Shown: positions 36,021 to 45,060, counted from the first letter of the stretch. The stretch is DNA of 64,000 nt from Shewanella polaris (GCF_006385555.1 NZ_CP041036.1:3534001-3598000), one strand, 5' to 3'. The notes: generated from the letters alone by a model not told the origin. Translations and numbers: made by a program.

Positions 36021-38666
36021 ATGCTTTCGCAACCTGCTAGTACAGTTTTGCGCCCAGACATGACCACCGCAGAGCTAAAACAGGCGATTAAGTCACTGGA
36101 TCAATTTTTACAAGATAACATTTTTCAAAGTGCAATTAACGACACTTTGAATAAGCGATCTCACTTTTTCGATGAGTTATTATGCCAACTTTGGCAACCT
36201 TTCGAATTAGATCCTGATCGCATCTCACTTAATGCTGTTGGAGGTTACGGTCGACAAACTTTACATCCCTTCTCCGACATCGACATCTGCATTATTCATG
36301 ATGGGCCTTTAACGCCTACCGAAGCTAATTCAGTGAGTCAGTTCCTCACCCATCTGTGGGATCTTAACCTAGATTTAGGTCATGCAGTGCGCAGTATGGA
36401 TGACACATTCCAAGCATGTAAAGACGATGTAACCATTGCGACCAGCTTATTGGAAATTCGGCATTTATTTGGTAATAATCAGCACCAACAACAAGTATTA
36501 AACGCCCTTTACGGTCAAGATTTATGGCAAAGCCAGGCATTTTTTAATGCCAAACTCAGCGAACAACAAGAACGCCACGCTAAAGCACAAGACACCTCCT
36601 ATAGTATTGAACCTAACCTTAAAACTAGCCCCGGTGGTATGCGCGATATACAAACCCTTACTTGGGTTGCCCGTAAGCATTTCGGCGTCGCCAGCATGCA
36701 ATCTCTGCGACGTTTTGGTTTTTTAACCAATGACGAATACGCTGAGTTAATGGAATGCCAACACTTTTTATTTCGAGTTCGATTTGCCTTACATCAAGCA
36801 GCTCAACGATCAGAAAATCGTTTATTACTCCAATATCAAGCTGAAGTGGCTAAATTAATGGGCTTTGGTGATGGTATGCCCATCGGTGAAAGCGGCAATA
36901 TATCCATCGAAAAAATGATGCGCCAATTGTTTCGCGCCATGAAACGTATTAGTGAATTAAACAAAATTTTAATGGCTTATTTCCATCGTGAAATTATTCC
37001 ACAGCTCAACCCCAACATCATTGAGTTAAATGAAAACTTTGAAATTGTCGATAAATACATCCATGTTCGTGACGAAACCGTGTTTATTGATCGCACTCAA
37101 ATTATGGCGTTATTTGAACTTATCGCGATACACCACGACAAAATAGTTGGTATTACCGCAGAAACCTTACGATCACTGCGTCAAGTAAGACGTCGCTTAA
37201 TGGGAGACTTGCAAGACTTTCAGCGTTGTCGCGAACAATTTAAAGCAATATTTATGCATCCTCAAGGCATGGGACTGGCCATTACCTTAATGCACCAACA
37301 CGGTATTTTAGCGTCTTATTTACCGCAATGGCGTGAAGTGGTTGGCCAGATGCAATTTGATTTATTTCATGCTTATACCGTTGATGAACACACCCACAAG
37401 GTGCTAAAAAATATTTACACCTACGGTAAAGACATTAAAACCTTAAATAATGACTTGGCATTAGCTGCTGACATCTATCAAAAAATGTTTAACAAATCGA
37501 CATTGTTATTTGCGGCATTATTTCATGATTTAGCTAAAGGTCGCGGTGGCGACCACAGTGAACTAGGGGCTGTCGATGCCAGTTTATTTGCCAAGTTTCA
37601 TGGACTGAAAGTGTCACAAGAACACCTCATCTGCTGGTTGGTAGAGCATCACCTGCTAATGTCCATGACGTCACAACGTATGGACATTAACGATCCTGAA
37701 GTGATTGATACTTTTGCTAAAAAAGTCGGAACCTTAGCCCGTTTAGATGCCTTGTATTGCTTAACCATTGCCGATATTCAAGCAACCAATGATGATCTTT
37801 GGAATGACTGGAAGGCATCATTGTTAAAAGATTTATATTTTATTACCCGCAAAGCACTTCGCAATGGCCTCGAAAATATGCTGCAAATTCGCACCATTGT
37901 CCGCGAACATAAACAAGAAGCACTTAATCTGTTACACGCAGATGTCGATACCACCACAGCCATTAAAACCTTATGGCGACGATTACCCATAGCCTTCTTT
38001 AGTAATGCCGATACCGATGATATCGCCAGATATACTCAAGCAATGATTAACCATGATCTTGCACCAGTAACCGATAATCAATACAACACTCTCATTTTAC
38101 TTGATGATGCTGTGGTAAAGGGTTGCAGTGATGTGTTTGTGTATACTAAAGATCGCCCAGGCTTATTTGTTAAATTATTTAATACCTTAGCGGCTCTGCG
38201 CATTTCGGTAAAACAGGCACAAATTGCCCGAACTAAAGATGGTTATGTGGTTGAGTCATTCAAAGTGCTCGATTTTGACGAAAAACCTATCATCAGTGCG
38301 CAACGTCGTAAACAAGTGATCAATAAATTGCATCAAGTACTGGATAAAGGCATTAGCTTACCTAAAAAACGTCAGTCTAGGCGTCATCAAAGCTTTGATA
38401 ATCAACCCAGTATCGAATTTTTACATTCACGAAAATCGACTCGTAGTTTAGTCAATGTATCCGCCCTAGACACCAGTGAATTTATGGAACAAATTGCCAA
38501 TATTTTTAGGGAATTAGAATTGCATATTCATTCGGCCACCATAAGTACCGTCGGTGAACGAGCAGACAATGTGTTTTCATTATCGAACCAAGACAATCAG
38601 CAATTAACCCCAGAACAACAACAACAGCTTACAGATGCGTTAATGCAAACCATCAACATAGACTGA
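36021..38666 (+). CDS. glnD: Bifunctional uridylyltransferase/uridylyl-removing enzyme GlnD
   Basis: 881 residues, full length. The nucleotidyltransferase motif GGYGRQTLHPFSDIDI starts at about 74. A PII-uridylyltransferase domain follows. The HD hydrolase signature LFHDLAKGRGGDHSELG has His502-Asp503. Two ACT domains lie near the C-terminus (VFVYTKDRPGLFVKLFNTLA and TSEFMEQIANIFRELELHIH). It uridylylates PII proteins under nitrogen limitation and removes UMP when glutamine is high. A strong AAGGAG lies 5 bp upstream of the ATG. Confidence 0.96.
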   Translation: MLSQPASTVLRPDMTTAELKQAIKSLDQFLQDNIFQSAINDTLNKRSHFFDELLCQLWQPFELDPDRISLNAVGGYGRQTLHPFSDIDICIIHDGPLTPTEANSVSQFLTHLWDLNLDLGHAVRSMDDTFQACKDDVTIATSLLEIRHLFGNNQHQQQVLNALYGQDLWQSQAFFNAKLSEQQERHAKAQDTSYSIEPNLKTSPGGMRDIQTLTWVARKHFGVASMQSLRRFGFLTNDEYAELMECQHFLFRVRFALHQAAQRSENRLLLQYQAEVAKLMGFGDGMPIGESGNISIEKMMRQLFRAMKRISELNKILMAYFHREIIPQLNPNIIELNENFEIVDKYIHVRDETVFIDRTQIMALFELIAIHHDKIVGITAETLRSLRQVRRRLMGDLQDFQRCREQFKAIFMHPQGMGLAITLMHQHGILASYLPQWREVVGQMQFDLFHAYTVDEHTHKVLKNIYTYGKDIKTLNNDLALAADIYQKMFNKSTLLFAALFHDLAKGRGGDHSELGAVDASLFAKFHGLKVSQEHLICWLVEHHLLMSMTSQRMDINDPEVIDTFAKKVGTLARLDALYCLTIADIQATNDDLWNDWKASLLKDLYFITRKALRNGLENMLQIRTIVREHKQEALNLLHADVDTTTAIKTLWRRLPIAFFSNADTDDIARYTQAMINHDLAPVTDNQYNTLILLDDAVVKGCSDVFVYTKDRPGLFVKLFNTLAALRISVKQAQIARTKDGYVVESFKVLDFDEKPIISAQRRKQVINKLHQVLDKGISLPKKRQSRRHQSFDNQPSIEFLHSRKSTRSLVNVSALDTSEFMEQIANIFRELELHIHSATISTVGERADNVFSLSNQDNQQLTPEQQQQLTDALMQTINID

Positions 38667-38692
38667 TATTTGGTGTTTAAAAATAGCCATTA

Positions 38693-38728
38693 ATATGGCG
38701 CGTTGTTGATAACAATAACGCGCCATAT
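38693..38728 (+). terminator. Hairpin after glnD, probable terminator
   Basis: ATATGGCGCGTT (38693-38704) pairs with AACGCGCCATAT (38717-38728). The stem is strong and GC-centred; the T-tract after it is weak (ATTTA). Confidence 0.65.
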
Positions 38729-38832
38729 ATTTACCCCACGCTTCTGATAAAAGTATTTGATATAGCCATTTACAGCATACTCACGACACTGCTGAGATAC
38801 AATGACACCAAGGAGCGACACTGTTGGTAGTA

Positions 38833-39144
38833 ATACCAATCCGCATTAGAATTTGCTCTTTTAGCGAAAATTATCAGTGAGGTATTCGAGGCAGCCTTTT
38901 GAAGACATAGTCGTTCTCGGCAACTGCTCCTGCGTTGCTCTACCTCCTGCATCCATGCAGTCGTACGTTAAGAAAGGCTAACAAAGAAGACCACGCTGAT
39001 AAATTCGCCCTTCGGGGCGGTGTCACAACCCCCATTACTGTTTCAAATGACTTTGATGTAGAAAACTACACCTACAGTCATTTTCATTGTACTGGGCCTA
39101 GTGACGCAGCCTAAAATAGATCATATTCTAATAAAGATTGGTAT
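38833..39144. mobile_element. MITE-like repeat with imperfect terminal inverted repeats
   Basis: 312 bp, non-coding, between glnD and a YcxB-like gene. The left end ATACCAATCCGCATTAGAAT and the reverse complement of the right end ATTCTAATAAAGATTGGTAT agree at 17 of 20 positions. An internal block (about 38908-38960, with CTCCTGCGTTGCTCTAC) recurs in diverged form at 61190-61240. No transposase and no clear target-site duplication. A 60-codon frame inside it is not a gene. Confidence 0.6.
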
Positions 39145-39230
39145 AAAGGTGTAACAATAATTAGCATACTTTGAGCAAACTAATGACTATGCGATAATCA
39201 TGCCCATCAATTGTTGTTAATTAGGTCATC

Positions 39231-39740
39231 ATGTCACAAGCCTTTCGTTATACTGCCGAATATGTATTGAATAAATCATATTTTGAAGAATGTTATCAGC
39301 AATCCATTAACCCCAACCCATCAGCAAAACGGTTTATTAAAACCGCCATTTTTGCACTTATTGGTTTAGTTATCTTACTACTTGATTCAATAAGCCAAGC
39401 GGCAATAAGCACTCAAGAAACCTATTACTTAGGCTACTTCTTCATTGGCCTGTCTGTGGTTGAGTTTTTAAGCATTCGCTTTAATAAAACCTGGTGGTTA
39501 TGGCGTCAAATGATGAGTAAAGCGGCAGGTGAAGAGGTAAAGCTGACCATAGATGATAAGGGTATCAGCAGCCAATCACTCCATGTTAATCAACATATTT
39601 TGTGGACTGATGTTTATCGCATCACCGAAACCGATAGCGGTTTTTTACTCCAGTTACAAAAAACCACTACCTATTTATCTAAACGTTGTTTAACGAAAAG
39701 CGTTATCGATTTTATAAATCAGCAACACATAACACAATAA
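39231..39740 (+). CDS. YcxB-like family membrane protein
   Basis: 169 residues. Two transmembrane helices (about 37-53 and 62-80) are followed by a cytoplasmic YcxB-like beta domain: EEVKLTIDDKGISSQSLHVN, HILWTDVYRITETDSGFLLQ, then TYLSKRCL. The N-terminal FRYTAEYVLNKSYFEECYQQ is also typical. Function unknown. Convergent with the glycosylase gene downstream. Confidence 0.75.
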   Translation: MSQAFRYTAEYVLNKSYFEECYQQSINPNPSAKRFIKTAIFALIGLVILLLDSISQAAISTQETYYLGYFFIGLSVVEFLSIRFNKTWWLWRQMMSKAAGEEVKLTIDDKGISSQSLHVNQHILWTDVYRITETDSGFLLQLQKTTTYLSKRCLTKSVIDFINQQHITQ

Positions 39741-39750
39741 CGCGTTATCG

Positions 39751-40359
39751 TTACGCTAACGCAGCAGCCACTCGTTGTTGAATATCACTGAGTAATTCGG
39801 TTTCAAACCAGCGATTACGACTAAGCCAAATATTATTAAGCGGGCTGGGGTGTGGCAGGGGAATAAAACGCGGCCCAAACGTATGCCATTGATGCACCGT
39901 TTCGGTTAATGTTTTAGGTTTATTGGGTAAATAATATTGTTGTGCATATTGCCCCACCAGCAGCACCAACTCTACGTTAACTAACTGTTGTAACAATAAG
40001 TTATGCCATTTAGGTGCGCATTCTTTCCTTGGTGGTAAATCACCCGACTTACCCTTTTTAGTTCCTGTTGCGCCAGCTTGATAACTGCCAGGGAAACAAA
40101 AACCCATCGGCATTATAGCCACTTGTTTGGCATCGTAAAAAACCTCTCTTGTGACACCTAACCACTGTCGTAACCTGTCACCACTTGCATCGTCAAACGG
40201 TATCCCCGACATATGCACTTTACGTCCAGGCGCCTGGCCGATAATTAATATCTTTGCTTGAGGATCAATTTGCACAATGGGCCGCACACCATCAACTAAT
40301 TCTGCAGCGCAAATTTGGCAATTTCTAACTTGGGTGAGTAAAGAGTCAAAATCTTGCAT
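39751..40359 (-). CDS. Uracil-DNA glycosylase family protein
   Basis: 202 residues, UDG superfamily. Motif 1 is ILIIGQAPGRKVHMSGIPFD, with GQAPG in place of the GEAPG of family 4. Motif 2 is LPHPSPLNNIW. Four cysteines (NCQIC near the N-terminus, then GFCFPG and RKECAPKW) could ligate a 4Fe-4S cluster as in family 4 and UdgX, although their spacing is longer than usual. It probably excises damaged bases, but the exact substrate is unknown. The LSRNRWFETELL tail follows the motif. Confidence 0.8.
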   Translation of the reverse strand: MQDFDSLLTQVRNCQICAAELVDGVRPIVQIDPQAKILIIGQAPGRKVHMSGIPFDDASGDRLRQWLGVTREVFYDAKQVAIMPMGFCFPGSYQAGATGTKKGKSGDLPPRKECAPKWHNLLLQQLVNVELVLLVGQYAQQYYLPNKPKTLTETVHQWHTFGPRFIPLPHPSPLNNIWLSRNRWFETELLSDIQQRVAAALA

Positions 40360-40623
40360 CGTTTTACCTTTTTAGACAAACCTTGTTTAGTGGGTAAATG
40401 AGTAAATTACAAACTATCTTATCAATCTAGTTGTTTTGTGTTCATTAAAAAACACTCAACAGAACAGGAAAGCACCTTACTTTACAACACTAATATTCTA
40501 CTTGATATCTGTGACTAAATGATAAAAATACTACTAATAACTCTATCTAACGGAACTAAGCTAAAGTAATATTTGTCCAACTAACTAGTCAAAATAACAA
40601 AGTTCTCCCAAGAAGGAACAACC

Positions 40624-40869
40624 ATGCCATCAACTATTATCACCCGCATTACATTTGCAACATTACTGGCCAGTGCTTCGGTAGTTAGTTTTACAGCATC
40701 TGCCCTACCGCAAGCCCCTGAGAAGGATGTCGCATCATTAAAACAAGCCTGTCAGCAAATCGCGGTAGAAGATCAATTACCAGAAAGCGAAGTCGGCGCA
40801 TTTTTATTGGATTGCGTTAACGACCAATTAACTGAAATGGGTTATCAACGTATTACTAGCCTAGATTAA
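40624..40869 (+). CDS. Small exported hypothetical protein
   Basis: 81 residues with a signal peptide cleaved near TASALPQ. The mature peptide is about 54 residues, acidic, with two cysteines (LKQACQQI and LLDCVNDQ) that could form a disulfide. AGAAGGA precedes the ATG and a strong terminator follows, both supporting a real gene. I do not recognise the family. Confidence 0.7.
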   Translation: MPSTIITRITFATLLASASVVSFTASALPQAPEKDVASLKQACQQIAVEDQLPESEVGAFLLDCVNDQLTEMGYQRITSLD

Positions 40870-40897
40870 TGCAACAATAACGTAATTGATTTCAAAT

Positions 40898-40926
40898 AAA
40901 AAAAACGCCATTAAGGCGTTTTTTTT
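40898..40926 (+). terminator. Rho-independent terminator after the small exported protein gene
   Basis: AAAAAAAACGCC (40898-40909), short loop, GGCGTTTTTTTT (40915-40926). Bidirectional, also serving the MAPEG gene on the other strand. Confidence 0.9.
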
Positions 40927-40945
40927 ATTTGAAGTAGAAACGGAA

Positions 40946-41329
40946 TTAAAACGCTTGGCAAAAAATCCCTAGCGATGCCCCTATAGCCACAAACCAAGAC
41001 AACGAACGCAATGTGCCGTAATTTAATAAATACATGACATGATAAACCACTCTCGCGACCACATGCACTATGGCTAAAAGCGCGACAACATCGGTAACAT
41101 TGTTAGTCACTAACGCCGTTAATACTGCAACCCCAAATACAATTAATGACTCAAACGCATTTTGATGTCCAGCCACTGCACGCGCACCAAATCCGGTTAA
41201 TAGCCCTTGTTGTGCTCGCGGGTGGTTATTGTCATATCGACCCAATTTTGCCATTGCCACCGCAACAGGTACTTTTGCCGCATAAGGCAATAATACTGCA
41301 ATGAATAAACAAACAAGTATTGTCTGCAT
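40946..41329 (-). CDS. MAPEG family membrane protein
   Basis: 127 residues, four transmembrane helices. ARAVAGHQNAFESLIVFGVAVL is the MAPEG signature and RVVYHVMYLLNYGTLRSLSWF fits helix 3-4. Eukaryotic MAPEG proteins act in eicosanoid and glutathione metabolism; the role of bacterial members is unclear. Monocistronic. Confidence 0.85.
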   Translation of the reverse strand: MQTILVCLFIAVLLPYAAKVPVAVAMAKLGRYDNNHPRAQQGLLTGFGARAVAGHQNAFESLIVFGVAVLTALVTNNVTDVVALLAIVHVVARVVYHVMYLLNYGTLRSLSWFVAIGASLGIFCQAF

Positions 41330-41671
41330 AATTTTTCCTTATATTTTTTTATCGTGTTTAACCTGACCTTTGATTATCGAAAAACGATAAATAGCCAGTT
41401 AAACCTCATCGCTTGAACGCCCTAGTAATCTCAACTAACATCATTTTATTTATCTTACTTATTCATTTCTTTCGTCTTATAAATCAATTGTAAGTTAACA
41501 CTTATACAACATTTTAGTGACTAGACTACACTTTATGTTGAAAGATATTGAGCCCCACCACGGTCAATACTAATAACTCCTAACAAGTGTGATAGCTGCA
41601 GCAAATCAATCTTGTGACGAGTAACAAGAATAAGCAGTAAAAATAATAATCAACATTGTAAGGAATACATC
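41330..41671. other. Intergenic region upstream of the bufferin operon
   Basis: About 340 bp between the divergent MAPEG and bufferin genes. It presumably carries the operon promoter. I see the short palindrome GCTGCAGC near 41594, but no ATGACAA-type metal box and no clear -35/-10. Confidence 0.45.
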
Positions 41672-42130
41672 ATGAATACCAAAGCACAAACTAGCCTAAC
41701 AGGCGCAGCACTCGCATTAGCTATGGCCAGTTTATCAGGTCAGGCAATGGCGGCCGAAACAAGTACAGCTCCTATGGCTGCTGGCGAAACAGATTTAGTT
41801 CATTGTTACGGCGTTAATACCTGTAAAGGCCATAACGATTGTAAAACAGCTGACAATGCCTGTGGCGGTCAAGCGAGCTGTAAAGGCACAGGTTTTGTTG
41901 GCATGCCATCAAAAGCTTGTGCAGATGTGGGCGGCACGCAAAAAGATGATTGGGTTGGTAAAGTCACTAAAGCAGACCTAGTACATTGTTACGGCGTTAA
42001 CATCTGTAAAGGCCATAACGATTGTAAAGGTGCTGATAATGCTTGTGGCGGAATGGCAAGCTGTAAAGGCACTGGCTTTGTGAACACTACAGCTAAATCT
42101 TGTGGTGACATTGGCGGTAACGTTAGTTAG
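41672..42130 (+). CDS. bufA2: Bufferin-type metallophore precursor (BufA2-like) with duplicated cysteine module
   Basis: 152 residues. A Sec signal peptide ends near QAMAAET. The mature protein has two tandem modules (about 41-88 and 102-149, period 61), each with [30 protein letters not shown] and a final Cys. There are 12 cysteines: 45, 51, 57, 64, 70, 83 and 106, 112, 118, 125, 131, 144. Bufferins are exported peptides whose cysteines are converted to thiooxazoles by an MNIO enzyme, and they chelate copper. Known BufA2 proteins, as I recall them, have one such module. The adjacent MNIO and BufC genes support the call. AAGGAA precedes the ATG. Confidence 0.85.
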   Translation: MNTKAQTSLTGAALALAMASLSGQAMAAETSTAPMAAGETDLVHCYGVNTCKGHNDCKTADNACGGQASCKGTGFVGMPSKACADVGGTQKDDWVGKVTKADLVHCYGVNICKGHNDCKGADNACGGMASCKGTGFVNTTAKSCGDIGGNVS

Positions 42131-42147
42131 TAATCAATAAAACTCAT

Positions 42148-42199
42148 AAGGTTGATGGCTTTCTCACTCTGTGACTTGAACGTCATCAGCCTTTTTATT
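42148..42199 (+). terminator. Hairpin with U-run between bufA and bufB (attenuator-like)
   Basis: AAGGTTGATG (42148-42157) pairs with CATCAGCCTT (42184-42193), one G-T pair, loop 26 nt, followed by TTTTTATT. A partially terminating structure here would give excess precursor over enzyme. Confidence 0.55.
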
Positions 42200-42233
42200 C
42201 ATTACCAATTTGTTCGCAATAACAAGGTACACC

Positions 42234-43172
42234 ATGCCAAATACACGTATTACAGAAGACTTTCTTGGATTTGGTTTAGGCTTACGAACTGACCATTTTG
42301 AACATATTTTACAGCACCAGCCAGATATTGACTGGTTTGAAGTGCTATCTGAAAACTACTTAGTCGCTGGCGGTAAACCCCGATATTATTTAGAAGCCAT
42401 TGCCGAGCAATATCCTGTTGTAATGCATGGCGTATCGATGTCGATAGGCAGTACCGATCCTTTAGACATGGATTACTTAAAAGCCCTTAAAAAGCTCAGT
42501 AACGACATTCAACCTAAATGGATATCTGATCATATTTGCTGGACCTCAATTCACGGCGTCAATAGCCATGACTTACTGCCACTGCCTTATACCGAAGAAA
42601 CCGTTAACCATGTCGCTGAGCGAGTGCGTATTGTGCAGGACTTTTTAGGTAGACGAATTTTGCTAGAAAACGTATCGAGTTATTTGTCATATCAAGACTC
42701 GACCATGGACGAATGGGATTTTTTAAGCCAAGTGGCTGAGGCTGCAGATTGCTTGATATTACTCGACATTAATAACATTTATGTCAGCGCCCGTAATCAT
42801 CATTTTAATCCGTTGGATTACCTTAAAAAAATCGACCCTCGCCGGGTACAACAGTTTCACTTAGCGGGTCATAGCGACTTTGGTGATTATGTCATTGATA
42901 CCCACGACCATGACGTGCCACCTTCGGTTTGGACACTTTACCAAGCTGCACTAGAGCGCTTTGGCACTGTTAGCACCATGATTGAACGTGACGCGAATAT
43001 TCCTGAGTTCCCCGCGTTATATAATGAATTACTCGAAGCGAAACACATTGCCCAGTTAACGCTACCCGATGACCCAGCCCTAGCACGCTCACAATTTGGC
43101 ACACCTTCACTTGATGACTTAGGCAAGTTTATCAGCGCTAATCACGCTTCACCGCAAAAAGTCAGGGCATAA
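42234..43172 (+). CDS. bufB: MNIO family (DUF692) bufferin-modifying enzyme BufB
   Basis: 312 residues from ATG 42234 (ACAAGG upstream); a TTG at 42210 lies before the ribosome-binding site. DUF692 TIM-barrel. Metal-ligand segments are visible: MHGVSMSIGSTDPLD, KWISDHICWTS, ILLENVSSYLS, LILLDINNIYVSARNHHF, QFHLAGHSDFG, DTHDHDVPPSVW. Multinuclear non-haem iron enzymes of this family oxidise cysteines of the precursor (thiooxazole in bufferins, oxazolone/thioamide in methanobactins). It has a 2-nt gap to the partner gene downstream. Confidence 0.92.
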   Translation: MPNTRITEDFLGFGLGLRTDHFEHILQHQPDIDWFEVLSENYLVAGGKPRYYLEAIAEQYPVVMHGVSMSIGSTDPLDMDYLKALKKLSNDIQPKWISDHICWTSIHGVNSHDLLPLPYTEETVNHVAERVRIVQDFLGRRILLENVSSYLSYQDSTMDEWDFLSQVAEAADCLILLDINNIYVSARNHHFNPLDYLKKIDPRRVQQFHLAGHSDFGDYVIDTHDHDVPPSVWTLYQAALERFGTVSTMIERDANIPEFPALYNELLEAKHIAQLTLPDDPALARSQFGTPSLDDLGKFISANHASPQKVRA

Positions 43173-43174
43173 AC

Positions 43175-43984
43175 ATGAGTCGTTTAGCTGAAATTCAACA
43201 GCAATTTATGCAGTATTTACTGTCTGATGGTTCGGATACACAGCACGGACAAATTCAGTCGGTAATGAAAGCGAATGTGTCTGAACAAGCGGGGATCAGC
43301 GCCGATGATCGCCTACAAATTTATGCCAACGCTTACCGAATTCGATTAAAAGAAACCATTGAAACCGACCACCAGCTGCTGGGGTTGTATTTAGGTGACG
43401 ATTTATTCGATAAAATGGCGGCCGACTATACCCGTCAATTTCCATCAAACAATAAGTCACTGCGCCAGTTTTGTGATGGTTTACCGGAATTTTTACAACA
43501 AGACGCGTTTTTTAAACAACATCCGATTATTGCCGATTTCGCACGATTCGAGCGCCGGTTACTCAATGCATTTGATGCAGCAGATTGTGCCCGTGCGAGC
43601 TTTAATGACTTACAGGCCATTTCACCTGAATTATGGCCCAATTGCTGTTTACGCTTTCATCCCAGCGTACAAATATTCACTTGCAACAGTAATGCAGTCG
43701 AAGCTTGGCAAGCATTGAAAATAGACACAGCACCACCTGCACCGGACTATGAATCGCCTAGGGCATGGTTATTATGGAGGGGAGAGTCGCGGTTAACAGA
43801 ATTTGTATCATTAACGACAGAACAACATGCCTTATTACTTGGGTTTATTCAGGGCAACAACTTTGCCACCCAGTGCGAACAAATGTTGCAATGGCACGAC
43901 GAGCAATCAGCACCAATGATGGTGCTGCAAACCATGCAAACCTGGTTTCAACGCGGCTTAATTCGAGCGGTAGTAAGTAGCTAA
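43175..43984 (+). CDS. bufC: BufC/HvfC-type partner protein (DUF2063 N-terminal domain)
   Basis: 269 residues. The N-terminal DUF2063 domain has RLAEIQQQFMQYLLS, then RLQIYANAYRIRLKETIETDHQLLGLYLGDDLFD and FARFERRLLNAFDAAD (split only by reading). The C-terminal part is a winged-helix-like domain (TEQHALLLGFIQGNNFATQC). In characterised systems it binds the precursor and delivers it to the MNIO enzyme. The DoxX-like bufD and sigma/anti-sigma genes that often accompany such operons are absent here. Confidence 0.9.
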   Translation: MSRLAEIQQQFMQYLLSDGSDTQHGQIQSVMKANVSEQAGISADDRLQIYANAYRIRLKETIETDHQLLGLYLGDDLFDKMAADYTRQFPSNNKSLRQFCDGLPEFLQQDAFFKQHPIIADFARFERRLLNAFDAADCARASFNDLQAISPELWPNCCLRFHPSVQIFTCNSNAVEAWQALKIDTAPPAPDYESPRAWLLWRGESRLTEFVSLTTEQHALLLGFIQGNNFATQCEQMLQWHDEQSAPMMVLQTMQTWFQRGLIRAVVSS

Positions 43985-44096
43985 TTTACGTTAACTCATT
44001 TCTGGACGTGCTTGATAACTACCTTCTCGTCGTCCCAACAGTGCTTTTGAGCCGGGATCTAGGTGTTTGTACTTTTGTGCTTTTGTACTTATTTAC
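43985..44096. other. Junction between bufferin operon and repeat region
   Basis: Short non-coding stretch with TTAACTCATTTCTGGAC (43993-44009), a fragment shared with 44461-44478 and, weakly, 54490-54505. It probably belongs to the dispersed repeat family. Confidence 0.4.
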
Positions 44097-44490
44097 TTAT
44101 GGCCTGCGGCCACTAACGTCGTGGCGCTTCGCCCACACCAGACCAAGAGGAAACCAACGGCTGTTCCCTCTTTATTTTCTATAAAAGAATAGGCCCAGCC
44201 ACCACATCAAAATTATCCCATTTGATTTAAATAATAGAAGCGATAATTTCGCGACGTGGTTGAATCCAGCTTTTAACTTCGTCAGTGTGTTCTTCGGCCC
44301 ATCTTATTAGTAAAGAGTGAAAATGCTAACGCTTCAGATGGGGCGTCCCTTCCCCTCTAAAGCTAGCTCGCCATCCATGGCTAGCTCACGTATTCTTTTA
44401 TAAAGTGTCTTCAACGGCCTCAAGTTCAGAGTTGAATTTAGGCATTTCAAGCTGATGCATCTAACTCATTTATGGACAGAAATGAGTTAA
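44097..44490 (-). repeat. Dispersed repeat, left inverted copy flanking the 2-TM gene
   Basis: Inverted relative to the copy at 45241-45570. 44101-44172 matches the reverse complement of 45495-45566 with one mismatch in 72 bp. Further shared blocks are AAAATGCTA-CGCTTC, CCATCCATGG and CTTCAACGGCCTCAAGTTCA (44411-44430). A perfect hairpin TAACTCATTT/AAATGAGTTA lies at 44462-44489. No coding capacity. Confidence 0.75.
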
Positions 44491-44550
44491 TAACGAGCAC
44501 TGTAAAAAGCGGGAAATAGTTGGCTAAAACTTGCAAGGAACAAGCACAAG

Positions 44551-44973
44551 TTAACTACTTGTCTTAATAGCCTTTATTAAATTTTTTGGATCGTTTGTAC
44601 CCAGACAAACCGTTGTGCCATCTTTAAGTTTTAATTCAACAGCTGTTAGACCAGAAACATTATATAACCATCCAGTTGAGGTTAACCGAATTCCAAGCCC
44701 ATAGTACCATTTTGTTCTTATCTCTTGTGCCGACTCAATTTCAGATATCTTTATTGATTTATTCCAAAATTTTGGACCAAAAAACCATTTTATCTCTCCA
44801 TCTTCAACTTTGATTGTTAATGCTGAAAAAAGAATTGAAACCAAACCTACAATTAAATAAGCAAATCTAATCGATTCGGTAGGTTTAGTTACCGAAGCAA
44901 AGATAAGCACTAATGTTACAACTCCCATAACTGAAAGCATCGCGATTCCAAGTTGAGTGTTTTTATACTGCAT
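44551..44973 (-). CDS. Hypothetical two-TM membrane protein in a repeat-bounded module
   Basis: 140 residues. Two transmembrane helices (about 9-28 and 36-53) are followed by a soluble beta-rich domain: IKVEDGEIKWFFGPKFWNKS, ISEIESAQEIRTKWYYGLGI, GLTAVELKLKDGTTVCLGTN. The topology resembles small bacterial PH-like membrane proteins, but I do not recognise a family. AAAGGAG lies 8 bp before the ATG, so it is translatable. It is AT-richer than its neighbours and is bounded by inverted copies of a dispersed repeat, with an attC-like block directly upstream, suggesting acquisition. Confidence 0.75.
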   Translation of the reverse strand: MQYKNTQLGIAMLSVMGVVTLVLIFASVTKPTESIRFAYLIVGLVSILFSALTIKVEDGEIKWFFGPKFWNKSIKISEIESAQEIRTKWYYGLGIRLTSTGWLYNVSGLTAVELKLKDGTTVCLGTNDPKNLIKAIKTSS

Positions 44974-44990
44974 GACAAGCTCCTTTTACA

Positions 44991-45060
44991 GTTAACGTTT
45001 TAGTATTTATGCGTTGCGCTGTTTGCGATGCATAAATCGCTTGTTGGACTTGGGCGATGC
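44991..45060 (-). repeat. attC-like / shared upstream block, copy 1
   Basis: On the minus strand it runs from GTCCAAC (fits RYYYAAC) through ATTTATGC and its complement GCATAAAT to GTTAACT (one mismatch to GTTRRRY), ending about 20 bp before the 2-TM gene. Block 54320-54390 upstream of another 2-TM gene is about 75% identical by eye. It may be a relic attC site, or simply a shared promoter/leader. Confidence 0.4.
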
